From Pseudomonadota bacterium (lineage in GTDB: Bacteria > Pseudomonadota > Alphaproteobacteria > Caulobacterales > Caulobacteraceae), in assembly GCA_963205005.1 (NCBI GenBank), contig CAUJHW010000078.1, forward strand, positions 1 to 56,581: a stretch of DNA of 56,581 bases, written 5' to 3'. The first letter of the stretch is position 1. The number at the start of each line of letters is the position of its first letter. The notes below the pieces were generated by a model that was not told where the DNA came from, made no database searches, and saw only the letters and a program-made list of their open reading frames with translations. This document shows, in pieces, positions 1-8,616 of the stretch. Position numbers and translations under genes: made by a program.

Positions 1-11
1 TTCGTCGAGAC

Positions 12-548
12 CTAGACCGCGCGCGCCAGCACGAATGCGGCCCGTGGGCCGAGGTCGCCCGTGGGCCCGACGAGCGGCGTATACCCCAGGGCCGGCAGGC
101 GGCTCATGATCTGGCCGAATGTGGCCTCGGCCTCGACCCAGCCCTGCCTGCGCTCGGCGTCCGTCTCGTAGATTTCCGGCCACGGCGGGAACACGAAGAC
201 CGTCGGATTATACCGATAGCGACGCACCGCCTCGATGATTGCGGGGGAGGGCGGGACGCCATTTCCGCCATGGCTGTCGAGGATTCCGCGATCGAAGAAG
301 ACGCGGCGCGTCTCCCCGGCCATGGATTCGAAGATGGCGATGTCGCGGGCGACGCAGAGGTCGCCGAACAGCCGCGCGTCGATCCAGGGCACACCGCGTC
401 CGCCCGCGTCGACCTGTTCGCGGATCACGGCGCGCGCGGTCTCTTCGACCACAAGTTCGCCGGTGGCCTGGAGGCGTCGGATCAGGCTGGTCTTGCCGAC
501 GCCGGGTCCCCCGGTGAAGACGAAGAAGTTGGGCTTCTCAAGGATCAT
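12..548 (-). CDS. P-loop ATPase of the AAA_28 type
   Basis: A 178-residue cytoplasmic nucleotide-binding protein. A Walker A motif GGPGVGKTS lies at residues 13-21, a Walker B-like FFDRG at about 84-88, and a Y..D.ERR segment near 127-133. This pattern is typical of small kinase-like ATPases annotated as AAA_28. The substrate is unknown. I chose the ATG at 548. An in-frame TTG at 596 would add 16 residues and run into the stop of the upstream gene, and the P-loop sits at the usual distance from the ATG. It lies downstream of the 3D-domain gene on the same strand. Family is fairly clear; function is not. Confidence 0.8.
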   Translation of the reverse strand: MILEKPNFFVFTGGPGVGKTSLIRRLQATGELVVEETARAVIREQVDAGGRGVPWIDARLFGDLCVARDIAIFESMAGETRRVFFDRGILDSHGGNGVPPSPAIIEAVRRYRYNPTVFVFPPWPEIYETDAERRQGWVEAEATFGQIMSRLPALGYTPLVGPTGDLGPRAAFVLARAV

Positions 549-580
549 GGGGGTCCGGCTCACGCCGGCGAGGCGGCGGC

Positions 581-1060
581 CTACTTCGGGGGGCAACCGG
601 TGAACTGGCCAACCTTCACCGCGGTCAGGGTCGACAGGTTGAGCTTGCGCATGGGCTGCATCGAGGCCGCGCCATGGCCGGTGTAGAGGTCGATCCGCTG
701 GCCCTTGATCGCGCCACCGATGTCGGTGGCGTACCAGTAGCCGTCATGATCGCGGCCGTCAGGCATCTTCAGGCCGACGGTTTCCTTGATGAAGACCACC
801 GTGCGGCGGGGGATCACGTTCTTGTCGACGGCGATCGTGCGCATGGGCACCACGCGGCAACCCAGGCTGTCGAGCGCGCCGACGCCCTTGGCGCCGGCAT
901 GATAGAGCGTGGCCTTCACATTGAAGACACCGGTGCCGGGCAGGGCCCCGGAGATCACCGAGGAAATCAGGTCGCCGACGGGATCCTTCGGCGCAGCTTG
1001 CGCGGCGGATGAAGTGGCGAATACGGCTAGTGCTGCCAGGGCGGCGAGGCGGCGTCGCAT
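581..1060 (-). CDS. Secreted 3D-domain protein (MltA C-terminal-like)
   Basis: A 159-residue exported protein. An N-terminal signal peptide ends near AQA-AP (residues 20-24). The C-terminal half carries a 3D domain with its three aspartates visible as IAVD (D79), ATDIGGAIKG (D113) and QRIDLY (D124). In MltA-type lytic transglycosylases and Rpf-like proteins this double-psi barrel takes part in peptidoglycan cleavage. No separate catalytic domain is present, so enzymatic activity is an inference. The start is fixed by a strong AAGGAGGA ribosome binding site 8 bases upstream of the ATG at 1060. Longer in-frame starts lack this and would hide the signal peptide. Confidence 0.85.
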   Translation of the reverse strand: MRRRLAALAALAVFATSSAAQAAPKDPVGDLISSVISGALPGTGVFNVKATLYHAGAKGVGALDSLGCRVVPMRTIAVDKNVIPRRTVVFIKETVGLKMPDGRDHDGYWYATDIGGAIKGQRIDLYTGHGAASMQPMRKLNLSTLTAVKVGQFTGCPPK

Positions 1061-1249
1061 GGACGGCGTCCTCCTTCGTCGTTGAACTGGAGTGGCCGGA
1101 GTCCTAACGGCTGAGGTCCGCCGGGGCAACCCCGGACCGGTGTTTTGCATTTCCCTGTGAGTTTTTCTCACGGTTGCTGAGCCGTCTTATCGATTGATTT
1201 GAAGGGGTACAGGCGCCACTCCGGACGAGGATCACTGGAGCGGGATTTC

Positions 1250-1831
1250 ATGAAAATCTATGGAGACAGCATCTCCGGAAACTGCCTGAAGGTGAAGTGG
1301 ACGGCGGATTTTCTGGGCCTGACCTACGACTGGATCGAGGTGGATGTCCTGCGGGCTGAGTCTCGCACACCGGCGTTCCTGGCGATGAATCCCGCCGGAC
1401 AGGTGCCGACCGTGGTGCTGGATGACGGGCGGCCGCTGGCCCAGTCCAACGCCATCATCCTGCATCTGGCCGACGGCTCGACGCTGGTTCCGGCGGACGC
1501 CTATGAGCGCGCCCGGATGCTCGAATGGCTGTTCTGGGAGCAGTACAGCCACGAGCCCTATGTGGCCGTCGCCCGGTTCCAGGTGAAGTATCAGGGCAAG
1601 CCGGTACCGGAGCTGGAGCCGCGGCTGGTCGAACGCGGAAAGGCGGCTCTGCAGCGCCTGGAGGATGGCCTGGCCGCCACGCCGTTCCTGGTCGGCGACC
1701 GGGTCACCCTCGCCGATGTGGCGCTGGTCGCCTACACGCGGATGGCCGGCGATGGCGGTTTCGACCTTGCCGACTACCCGTGGGTGACCGCCTGGATCGC
1801 ACGCGTCGAGCAGGCGCTCGCCATCGGCTGA
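1250..1831 (+). CDS. Glutathione S-transferase family protein
   Basis: A 193-residue cytosolic protein. An N-terminal thioredoxin-like domain contains NPAGQVPTVVLDDG with the cis-proline at P53 and a glutathione-contacting QSNAI (Q65, S66). An all-helical C-terminal domain ends with the FLVGDRVTLADVAL motif. It likely conjugates or reduces with glutathione; the substrate is unknown. The ATG at 1250 follows a GGAG site. The next gene starts 41 bases downstream on the same strand. A second, distantly related GST lies at 12.7 kb. Confidence 0.92.
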   Translation: MKIYGDSISGNCLKVKWTADFLGLTYDWIEVDVLRAESRTPAFLAMNPAGQVPTVVLDDGRPLAQSNAIILHLADGSTLVPADAYERARMLEWLFWEQYSHEPYVAVARFQVKYQGKPVPELEPRLVERGKAALQRLEDGLAATPFLVGDRVTLADVALVAYTRMAGDGGFDLADYPWVTAWIARVEQALAIG

Positions 1832-1872
1832 CTCCGCTTGCCTTCGCGACGGGGGAGGGCGAAACCGGAGGC

Positions 1873-2880
1873 ATGAAACGTCTCTCCGCCATCGTCCTGG
1901 CCGCCCTGGCCATCGCCGTCCCCAGCGACCTGCTGGCCTGGGGCAACACCGGCCACCGCATGCTGGGCGCCATCGCCATGCGCGCCCTTCCGGCCGAGGT
2001 CCCCGGGTTCCTACGAACACCGCAGGCGGTGCTGGATGTGGCCGAATACTCCCGCGAGCCTGACCGTTCGAAGGGTTCCGGCCGGCTGCACGACCAGGAC
2101 CGCGATCCGGGCCACTTCATCGACCTGGGCGAGGACGGCAAGGTGCTGGGCGGCCCGCCGATGCTGCCGCTGGCCGCCACCCGCGCCGAGTACGAGACCC
2201 AGCTCCGCGCCGCCGGGCTCGACCAGTGGAAGGCCGGCTATCTTCCCTACGCCATCATCGATCGCTGGCAGCAGCTCACCACCGACTTCGCTTACTGGCG
2301 GGTTCTAAGGGCTGCGGAGGCCAATCCCGCCTGGAAGTCCCATCGCGCGTGGTTCACCCAGGACCGGATCCGGCGCGAGGCCCTGATCCTCAAGGGGATC
2401 GGCGAGCTGTCGCACTTCATCGGGGACGGCAGTCAGCCGCTGCACGTCACCACGCACTTCAACGGCTGGGGCGACTACCCGAACCCGCAGGGCTATTCCA
2501 CAGCGCGCCTGCACGGCCCGTTCGAGAGCGACCTCGTCCAGGCCTATGTGAAGCCGGCCGCCATCGAAGCCCGGGTCACCCCGCTGAACCTCTGCAGATG
2601 TTCGATCGATCAGCGGGTGTCGGGATACCTGGCCGCCACCGGCAAGCAGGTGATTCCGTTCTACGAGCTGGAGAAGGCCGGCGGCCTTGCGCCGGGCGAT
2701 CCCCGCGGCGTCGCGTTCGCGGTCGAACGTCTCGCTGTGGGCGCCTCGGAACTGCGCGATGTGGTGGTCGAGGCCTGGCGGGCCAGCGCGAACCGCACGA
2801 TCGGCTGGAAGCCCGTCGCCGTGGCCGATGTACTGGCCGGAAAGGTCGATCCCTATCCCGCCCTCTACGGCGTCGACTGA
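1873..2880 (+). CDS. S1/P1 nuclease family, secreted zinc-dependent
   Basis: A 335-residue exported enzyme. A signal peptide of about 22 residues precedes W23; S1/P1 nucleases need a free N-terminal tryptophan as a zinc ligand. H28 is five residues on, as in W1/H6 of the family. Further ligands appear as HDQD.DPGHFIDL (about 83-94) and LSHFIGDGSQPLHVTTH (H181, D185, H191, H195) followed by GD. The family hydrolyses single-stranded DNA or RNA, and some members are phospholipase C-like, so the substrate is open. A periplasmic or extracellular role in phosphate or nucleotide scavenging is plausible. Its stop overlaps the ATG of the Nudix gene. Confidence 0.88.
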   Translation: MKRLSAIVLAALAIAVPSDLLAWGNTGHRMLGAIAMRALPAEVPGFLRTPQAVLDVAEYSREPDRSKGSGRLHDQDRDPGHFIDLGEDGKVLGGPPMLPLAATRAEYETQLRAAGLDQWKAGYLPYAIIDRWQQLTTDFAYWRVLRAAEANPAWKSHRAWFTQDRIRREALILKGIGELSHFIGDGSQPLHVTTHFNGWGDYPNPQGYSTARLHGPFESDLVQAYVKPAAIEARVTPLNLCRCSIDQRVSGYLAATGKQVIPFYELEKAGGLAPGDPRGVAFAVERLAVGASELRDVVVEAWRASANRTIGWKPVAVADVLAGKVDPYPALYGVD

Positions 2881-3341
2881 TGACCACGCCGCAGTTCGGC
2901 GAGGCCCTGCCGGGCGCGACCTATCCCGACCGCCCCGCGGCCTTCGCGGTAATCGACCGGGAGGGCCTTCTGGCCCTGGTCGAGGTCGAGCGCGGCCAGC
3001 GCGGGCTGGTGCTGGACCTGCCCGGGGGCGGCATCGACGCGGGCGAGACGGAGGCCGATGCCGCCATTCGCGAGTGCGGCGAGGAAGCCGGTCTGGTGGT
3101 GCGGCTCGATCCGGAGCCCTTCGTCCGGGCGGACCACTTCTTCCTGCACAACGACGGAGTGGTGCGGAACACCCGCGGGACGTTCTTCACGGGCCGTGTC
3201 GCGGCCGAGGACCCGGCGCTGAAGATCGAGGACGACCACACCCTGGTGTGGATCGCGCCCGAATCCGCCCTGCTGCGGCTCGACCGCGAGTCCCATGTCT
3301 GGGCGCTGGCCGTGTGGCTGAGATTGCGCGCGCGCGCCTGA
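2880..3341 (+). CDS. Nudix hydrolase
   Basis: A 153-residue cytosolic pyrophosphohydrolase. A complete Nudix box is visible: G50-x5-E56-x7-RECGEEAGL (64-72), matching GX5EX7REUXEEXGU. It hydrolyses a nucleoside diphosphate linked to another moiety; the exact substrate cannot be read from sequence. The ATG shares its A with the TGA of the nuclease gene (ATGA-type overlap), so the two are translationally coupled. One exported and one cytosolic nucleotide hydrolase in an operon suggests nucleotide turnover, which is an inference. Confidence 0.93.
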   Translation: MTTPQFGEALPGATYPDRPAAFAVIDREGLLALVEVERGQRGLVLDLPGGGIDAGETEADAAIRECGEEAGLVVRLDPEPFVRADHFFLHNDGVVRNTRGTFFTGRVAAEDPALKIEDDHTLVWIAPESALLRLDRESHVWALAVWLRLRARA

Positions 3342-3359
3342 AGGGATAGCAGCGCGGCC

Positions 3360-4262
3360 ATGACCGACGCCCCAGCCAGAATCATCGACGGCAAGGTCCA
3401 CGCCGAGCGCCTGCGCGCCGAGGTGGCCGCCGAAGTGGCCACCCTGCGGTCCGAACACGGGCTTCAGCCGGGTCTGGCCGTGGTGCTGGTGGGCGACGAC
3501 CCGGCGAGCCAGGCCTATGTGAAGTCCAAGGGCGAACACTCGCTGGCCATCGGCATGCACTCGGTGACCCACCGTCTGCCGGCCGACACCCGCCAGGAAG
3601 AGCTGATCCGGCTGGTGGCCGATCTGAACGCCGATCCGCTGATCCACGGCATCCTCGTCCAGCTGCCGCTGCCGAAACACCTCGACGAAGCCGCGGTCAT
3701 CGGCACGATCAACCCTGACAAGGACGTCGACGGCCTGCATGTGGTCAACGCCGGGCGACTGGTGGCCGGCCTGCCATCGCTGGTGGCCTGCACCCCCATG
3801 GGCTGCATGATCCTGCTGCGCGAGACGCTGGGCGACATGTCCGGCAAGCATGCGGTGGTGGTCGGGCGCTCGCTGCTGGTGGGCAAGCCGATCGCGCAGC
3901 TGCTGCTGGCCGCCAACTGCACCGTCACCATGGCCCATTCGCGGACCGTGGACCTGCCGTCGATCTGCCGTCAGGCCGATATCCTGGTGGCCGCGGTCGG
4001 TCAGCCGCGGATGATCCGCGGCGACTGGATCAAGCCCGGCGCCACAGTGATCGACGTGGGCATCAACCGGGTGCCCTTCGACAATCCGGTCCAGGCCGCG
4101 GCGGGCAAGACCAAGCTGGTCGGCGACGTGAACTACAAGGAGGCCGCGCAGGTGGCCGGCTGGATCACCCCGGTGCCGGGCGGTGTCGGCCTGATGACCG
4201 TCGCCGCCCTGCTGCGCAACACCCTGGCCGCCGCGAAGCGGCAGGCGGGTCTGGACGCCTAG
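3360..4262 (+). CDS. folD: Methylenetetrahydrofolate dehydrogenase / cyclohydrolase
   Basis: A 300-residue bifunctional cytosolic enzyme of one-carbon metabolism. It interconverts methylene-, methenyl- and formyl-tetrahydrofolate with NADP. Seen: the catalytic segment [12 protein letters not shown] with Y53 and K57, [24 protein letters not shown], the NADP-binding GRSLLVGKP and the C-terminal [10 protein letters not shown]. Length is normal for FolD. It starts 18 bases after the Nudix gene. Its TAG stop lies in a CTAG that is also the stop of the convergent SRPBCC gene, leaving no room for a terminator between them. Confidence 0.97.
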   Translation: MTDAPARIIDGKVHAERLRAEVAAEVATLRSEHGLQPGLAVVLVGDDPASQAYVKSKGEHSLAIGMHSVTHRLPADTRQEELIRLVADLNADPLIHGILVQLPLPKHLDEAAVIGTINPDKDVDGLHVVNAGRLVAGLPSLVACTPMGCMILLRETLGDMSGKHAVVVGRSLLVGKPIAQLLLAANCTVTMAHSRTVDLPSICRQADILVAAVGQPRMIRGDWIKPGATVIDVGINRVPFDNPVQAAAGKTKLVGDVNYKEAAQVAGWITPVPGGVGLMTVAALLRNTLAAAKRQAGLDA

Positions 4263-4759
4263 CTCGCGAGCCGCGCCTCGTAGGCCGCCCGCGCGGCCTT
4301 GAAGCTCTCGAAGGGAAACTTGATCGGCACACCCATCAGGGCCGCGGCCAGCATCTCCAGGTGCGCCTCCCAGCCGGCGCAGCTGCGCGCCACGTTCTCA
4401 TCCGGAGGGATCTTCAGGGTGAGGGACAGGCGGCAGCCGTCCATCAGGGCCGCCAGCGTCCAGGTCACCGGACGGAGAGGTTCGCCCGGTCCGCTCCAGG
4501 AATACTCCAGCAGATGGTTCGGATCGAACAGGGTGACCGGCGAATTGATCACGATGCCGCTGTCACCGAAGTCCAGGCGGGCATAGCCGCCGTCGCGCAG
4601 CTCGATGGTCCCCGGCGCCAGCCACTGGGCCAGCATCGCCGGCTCGGTCAGGGCCGCCCAGACCTCCTGCGGAGAACAGTCGAAATCACGGGCGAATTCG
4701 GCCTTGAAGCCGCCCTCGATGCGCGTGATCCGCGCGAGATCCTCGATATTGACGTCCAT
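4259..4759 (-). CDS. SRPBCC / AHSA1-like ligand-binding protein
   Basis: A 166-residue cytosolic protein with the START-like fold. [27 protein letters not shown] at the N terminus is the diagnostic opening of AHSA1/activator-of-Hsp90-type domains. It is followed by an aromatic-rich [12 protein letters not shown] strand and the C-terminal [13 protein letters not shown] helix. Such proteins bind small hydrophobic ligands, but the ligand cannot be predicted. I chose the ATG at 4759 because AAGGAGAG lies just upstream; a longer reading to 4819 lacks a clear site. It shares a CTAG with the end of folD. Confidence 0.85.
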   Translation of the reverse strand: MDVNIEDLARITRIEGGFKAEFARDFDCSPQEVWAALTEPAMLAQWLAPGTIELRDGGYARLDFGDSGIVINSPVTLFDPNHLLEYSWSGPGEPLRPVTWTLAALMDGCRLSLTLKIPPDENVARSCAGWEAHLEMLAAALMGVPIKFPFESFKAARAAYEARLAS

Positions 4760-4819
4760 GGCGCTCTCCTTGTCGCGAGAGAGCCTGTCGCCCGCGGGAA
4801 GGGGCGTCCTTGACGTCAC

Positions 4820-5455
4820 TCAAACGGGGGTGGCGAGCTCGTTTGTCCAGGCCACGATGTCCTTGAGCACGGCCGCCACGGCCTGATCATAGGCCGGCAC
4901 GATAGACGATACCCGGTTGCCGTCCGCCTTGACCTGTCGTTCGAAGATCCGCTCGCCCACCAGGCCCCGCGATCCGCTGCTGGTCATGGCGGCCCGCACA
5001 CGGACGACCACGCTGGGCGCCGCCTTGGGCCCGTTGTCGTAGCGGGTCTCGAAGTTCCGCACATCCAGCCGCAGCTGATAGGCCACCGATGCCGGCTCCC
5101 CACGCGAGATCAGCCGCACGCGGCCCGGGTCTGCGTCGAAGGCGGCCAGCACGGCCTGGTCCCACAGTGTCGTGGCCGGCGCGACCCAGCGGGTCTCGGC
5201 GACATAGGCGACCTTGCCCGAGGTGACCGTCAGCAGACGATCACCGCCGGCCTCGCGCGGGAACAGGCTGTTGGCGCGGAAGACGCCGACGCGTCCGGGG
5301 CCCACTGTTTCGGTCCCGGCCTCCGCCGCGGCGGGTTGGCCGAACCGGTAGAGATCGGCGGGCTTGGTCTTCGGCAACAGGGAGACGCAGGCCGACAGGC
5401 TGAGGGCGAGCGCGGCGGTGGCCGCGGCACGGAAGAGGGCGGGGAAGCGCATCAT
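4820..5455 (-). CDS. ABC-type transport auxiliary lipoprotein (PqiC/YmbA-like)
   Basis: A 211-residue lipoprotein, the last gene of the MCE transporter operon. An N-terminal hydrophobic stretch ends in the lipobox LSAC with lipidated C23. The mature part starts VSLLPKTKPADLYRF, as usual for the ABC_trans_aux family (PF03886). An SRGEPASVAYQLRLDVRNFE segment follows, and a helical C terminus (VPAYDQAVAAVLKDIVAW). It is thought to sit in the outer membrane as partner of an MCE lipid-transport bridge. The ATG overlaps the stop of the MCE gene (ATGA). A second Met follows immediately, so the exact start is uncertain by one residue. Confidence 0.88.
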   Translation of the reverse strand: MMRFPALFRAAATAALALSLSACVSLLPKTKPADLYRFGQPAAAEAGTETVGPGRVGVFRANSLFPREAGGDRLLTVTSGKVAYVAETRWVAPATTLWDQAVLAAFDADPGRVRLISRGEPASVAYQLRLDVRNFETRYDNGPKAAPSVVVRVRAAMTSSGSRGLVGERIFERQVKADGNRVSSIVPAYDQAVAAVLKDIVAWTNELATPV

Positions 5456-6411
5456 TTCGGCACCTTCAGCTCTTTGGCGCTGGGCTTGCCGAGCGCGCCC
5501 GTCGGGCTGGACTGGATTTCATTTACCAGGCGCTCAAGCGCCTCGGCGGAGGTCTGCAGCTGGATCACCGCGGCGGTGACCTGCGGCAGTCCGTTGGTGG
5601 CGAAGTCGGAGGTGGGCCCCTGCAGCTTGGAGATCATCCCGCGGGTCTCCTGGGCGGCGACGCGCACCTCCTCGGAGGCGTCAGCCAGGTTCTTCACCGC
5701 GCGCTTGCCGTCACCTTCCACCAGGTCGCGGCTGGAATGGGAAAGCGCGGCGACCTCGGCCAGGGCCTCGTCGGCGTGCTGGACCGCGCTCTGCAGGTCG
5801 GCGACGATCGATTTGCGCGAACGCAGCTCGGCGGTGACGGCCTGGGTGTCGGACAGGGCGGCCGAGAAGGTCTTGATGTTCTGATCCGACAGGACCCGGT
5901 TCATCCGGTCGAGCGCCTCGATAGTGCGGGTCAGCACAGTGCCGCCGCCTTCCAGCAGGTCTGAGATGGCGCTGCGCTGGCTGCGGAGCAGGGGAATGCA
6001 GCTGCTGCTCAGCCGCTCGCACTTCGCCTCGGCATAGTCCTTCAGGAGCTGGCGGGTCGAGGTGCCGGCGGTGATCTGGACGTAGTTCAGGCCCGTGATC
6101 CCCTGGGGTTCGAGCGTGGCGTAGGAGTCGATGCGGATCGGCACGTCCTCGGTGATCCGCGCCCGGGCGATGACGTTGTTGGGGTTGGTCTGGTCGAGGG
6201 CGATCTTGGTCACCTCACCGACCTTGATGCCGTTGAAGTGGACTTCGCCACCCTCAGTCAGGCCCCGGACCGGACCCTGGAAGACGATGTCGTACAGGTC
6301 GTACTCGGCGTTGATCCGCAGCCGTGCGAGCCAGACGATGAATACCGCCAGCGCTATGGTCAGGATCAGGGTGGAAAGCCCCACCAGGGCGTAGTTGGCG
6401 TTCTTTTCCAT
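5452..6411 (-). CDS. MCE-domain substrate-binding protein (MlaD family)
   Basis: A 319-residue inner-membrane-anchored periplasmic protein. One transmembrane segment lies at about 8-29. The MCE domain follows from about 38 to 118 and includes GPVRGLTEGGEVHFNGIKVGEV and PQGITGLNYVQI. A long helical, coiled-coil-prone C-terminal region of about 190 residues completes it. MlaD proteins form rings that shuttle phospholipids between the membranes. The long tail is larger than in E. coli MlaD and resembles alphaproteobacterial homologs. The ATG is coupled to the stop of the ATPase gene (TGATG). Confidence 0.92.
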   Translation of the reverse strand: MEKNANYALVGLSTLILTIALAVFIVWLARLRINAEYDLYDIVFQGPVRGLTEGGEVHFNGIKVGEVTKIALDQTNPNNVIARARITEDVPIRIDSYATLEPQGITGLNYVQITAGTSTRQLLKDYAEAKCERLSSSCIPLLRSQRSAISDLLEGGGTVLTRTIEALDRMNRVLSDQNIKTFSAALSDTQAVTAELRSRKSIVADLQSAVQHADEALAEVAALSHSSRDLVEGDGKRAVKNLADASEEVRVAAQETRGMISKLQGPTSDFATNGLPQVTAAVIQLQTSAEALERLVNEIQSSPTGALGKPSAKELKVPK

Positions 6412-7241
6412 CAGGCGTCCGTTCTGGCCTTGGCCGCGCGCGCGGCGCGGCCGCGGGGGCCCAGGAAGTATTCGCGGATCCAGGGGTGGTCCGAGCTCTC
6501 GAGTTCCCGAACCGGCGCGGCGGCCACCACCTTGTGGTCGGCGATGACGGCGACGCGGTCGGTGATCGCATAGAGCGTGTCGAGGTCGTGGGTGATCATG
6601 AAGACGGTCAGGTCGAGACTTTCGGCGAGGTCCTTGAGTAGTTCGTCGAAGGCCCCCGCGCCGATCGGATCGAGCCCGGCGGTGGGCTCGTCCAGGAACA
6701 GCAGTTCCGGATCGAGCGCCAGGGCGCGAGCCAGCCCCGCCCGTTTGCGCATCCCCCCCGACAGCTCCGCCGGCTTCAGCGATCCGGCCTCCGGCCGCAG
6801 CCCGACCATGGCGATCTTGAGATCGGCGAGTTCGTAGGCGTCGCGGCGGGAGAGGGTGGTGTGCTCGAACATGGGCGCCGCCACATTCTCACGCACGGTG
6901 AGGTTCGAGAACAGCGCGCCACCCTGGAACAGTACGCCCCAGGCCCGCTCCAGAGCGCTCCAGCGCTTGCGGGAGGCGCGCTGCAGTTCCTGGCCGAAGA
7001 CGGTGATCGTCCCGGCGTCAGGGCTGCGCAGGCCGATTATGGTGTTGAGCAGCACCGACTTGCCGCTTCCGGACCCGCCGACCACGCCCAGCACCTCGCC
7101 CCGGCGGACGGTCAGGTCCAGGTTCTCGTGCACCACGTGGTCGCCGAAGGCCGAGCGCAGGCCCTTGACCTCGATGGCCGGCCCTTCCTGGTCCAGCAGT
7201 CCGGCGTTCGCCTTCGCCGCCTCGGTGCGCGCATCGCTCAC
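6411..7241 (-). CDS. ABC transporter ATP-binding protein (MlaF family)
   Basis: A 276-residue ATPase of the lipid transporter. Walker A GGSGSGKS is at 55-62, the Q-loop at Q106, the signature ELSGGMRKR at 159-167, Walker B LLFLDEP at about 180-186, and the H-loop is MITHD. The signature SGGMRKR is characteristic of MlaF/TtG2A rather than importer ATPases. I chose the GTG at 7241, which overlaps the permease stop (GTGA). A longer in-frame reading lies entirely inside the permease gene. It acts at the inner membrane with the MlaE-like permease. Confidence 0.94.
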   Translation of the reverse strand: MSDARTEAAKANAGLLDQEGPAIEVKGLRSAFGDHVVHENLDLTVRRGEVLGVVGGSGSGKSVLLNTIIGLRSPDAGTITVFGQELQRASRKRWSALERAWGVLFQGGALFSNLTVRENVAAPMFEHTTLSRRDAYELADLKIAMVGLRPEAGSLKPAELSGGMRKRAGLARALALDPELLFLDEPTAGLDPIGAGAFDELLKDLAESLDLTVFMITHDLDTLYAITDRVAVIADHKVVAAAPVRELESSDHPWIREYFLGPRGRAARAAKARTDA

Positions 7242-8365
7242 AGGTCGAGCTCCATGTAGATCAGCGCGAACACCGCATCGAGCAGGATGATGGCGAAGAT
7301 CGCGTGGACCACGGCGGCGGTCACACGCCGGCCAAGCGACTCCACGTCGCCGCCCACCAGCAGGCCCTGCCGACAACCGATACTGGCGACCACCCCGGCC
7401 ATCACCGGGGCCTTCGACAGGGCGATGTAGAAGTGGTTCGGCCCGACGTTATCGACGATCCGCTGCAGGAAGAACGTCGGCCCGAGGTCGAGCGTCGACC
7501 AGGTGACCATCAGGCCGCCCAGCAGGCCCGAGAGCGTGGCGATGAAGGTCAGCAGGGGAATGGTGATCAACAGGGCGGCGAACCGCGGCAGCACCAGCGC
7601 CTCGAAGGGATCGACCCCCATCACCTCCATGGCGTCGACTTCCTGGGTCATCTTCATCGAGCCCAGTTCGGCGGCGAAGGCCGAGGCCGACCGGCCGGCC
7701 AGCAGGACCGCGGTGATGACGATGTTGAACTCGCGGAGCATCGCAACCCCGATCAGCTCCACGACAAACACCTCGGCGCCGAACTGCCGCAGCATGTTGA
7801 CGCCCAGCAGGGCGACCACGGCGCCGATGAAGAAGGTGGTGATCGCCACGATCGGTATGGCGTCGAGGCCCGCGCGCTCCATCTGCTGGAAGATCGGCGC
7901 CCACCGGATCCTGTGGGGCGCGGTGACCAGCCGGAACAATGTCATGACCGTGGCCATCAGCAGATGGCCCAGGAAAGCCATGGTGCTGAGGAACTCCTCG
8001 CCCAGCCCCACCATCCCGCGGCCGATGCGGATGGTCATCTGGTAGAAGCCCCGGGGCTCTTTGCGGACGACCGCCTTGGAGCGGTGGGCGGTGTCCACCA
8101 GCTGCAGCAGACGCCGGGTTTCCGGACGGGCGGTGATCCGCTCGAGGTCAAAGGTGTCGCCGGCCGCGCGCACCACGGCGAAAGCTCCCGCGGTGTCCAT
8201 GCGGCGCACGCGCGACAGATCGAAGGCAGGGTCGGCCTGGCCCTCAACCGCCTTGCCCAGCGCCGCGCCGGTCCCGCCCAGCTGCTGGGTGGTCCAGTCG
8301 CCACTCAGAATCGCCGTGGGACGATCCGTCGCGCCTTCAAGGCTGAATTCGGCGGGAGTCTCCAT
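7238..8365 (-). CDS. MlaE-type permease with fused N-terminal STAS domain
   Basis: A 375-residue inner-membrane permease. Residues 1 to about 95 look like a STAS domain (LSGDWTTQQL, then FDLSRVRRMDTAGAFAVVRA), equivalent to the separate MlaB of E. coli. The MlaE domain follows, with about five membrane segments and the family motifs AAELGSMKMTQEVDAMEVMGV and DPFEALVLPR. It is the first gene of a four-gene operon with ATPase, MCE protein and lipoprotein, all joined by start/stop overlaps. The operon likely moves phospholipids or other lipids between the membranes to keep outer-membrane asymmetry. Direction and substrate are not shown by sequence. Confidence 0.93.
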   Translation of the reverse strand: METPAEFSLEGATDRPTAILSGDWTTQQLGGTGAALGKAVEGQADPAFDLSRVRRMDTAGAFAVVRAAGDTFDLERITARPETRRLLQLVDTAHRSKAVVRKEPRGFYQMTIRIGRGMVGLGEEFLSTMAFLGHLLMATVMTLFRLVTAPHRIRWAPIFQQMERAGLDAIPIVAITTFFIGAVVALLGVNMLRQFGAEVFVVELIGVAMLREFNIVITAVLLAGRSASAFAAELGSMKMTQEVDAMEVMGVDPFEALVLPRFAALLITIPLLTFIATLSGLLGGLMVTWSTLDLGPTFFLQRIVDNVGPNHFYIALSKAPVMAGVVASIGCRQGLLVGGDVESLGRRVTAAVVHAIFAIILLDAVFALIYMELDL

Positions 8366-8616
8366 GCAAACGGTTGTCCCGGCGCCCGAGCTGACTGTCC
8401 AGCCCCTACACGGGTCATGATCTCCTTGGGTCTTATCGTCACATTAGCAGAGACGCGCCCGTCCCGAACGTCCATACGGCGCAGGCTGTTCCACCGAAGT
8501 CAGGTTCCCAAGTGCGTCATACGGCCAAGCTCAGCCAAGTTTTCGTCCAAGTCCGCCCGGAAAGGTCCGGGAACGTCGAGCGCGCGCGAGTCGTTGGCGC
8601 AGGAGTGGAGAGCAGA
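8366..8616. promoter_or_regulatory. Divergent intergenic region, Mla operon / GIY-YIG-like gene
   Basis: A 251-base gap between divergent genes that must hold promoters for both. It is less GC-rich than its flanks around 8420-8450. I see no confident operator, no tRNA and no convincing reading frame. Confidence 0.4.
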
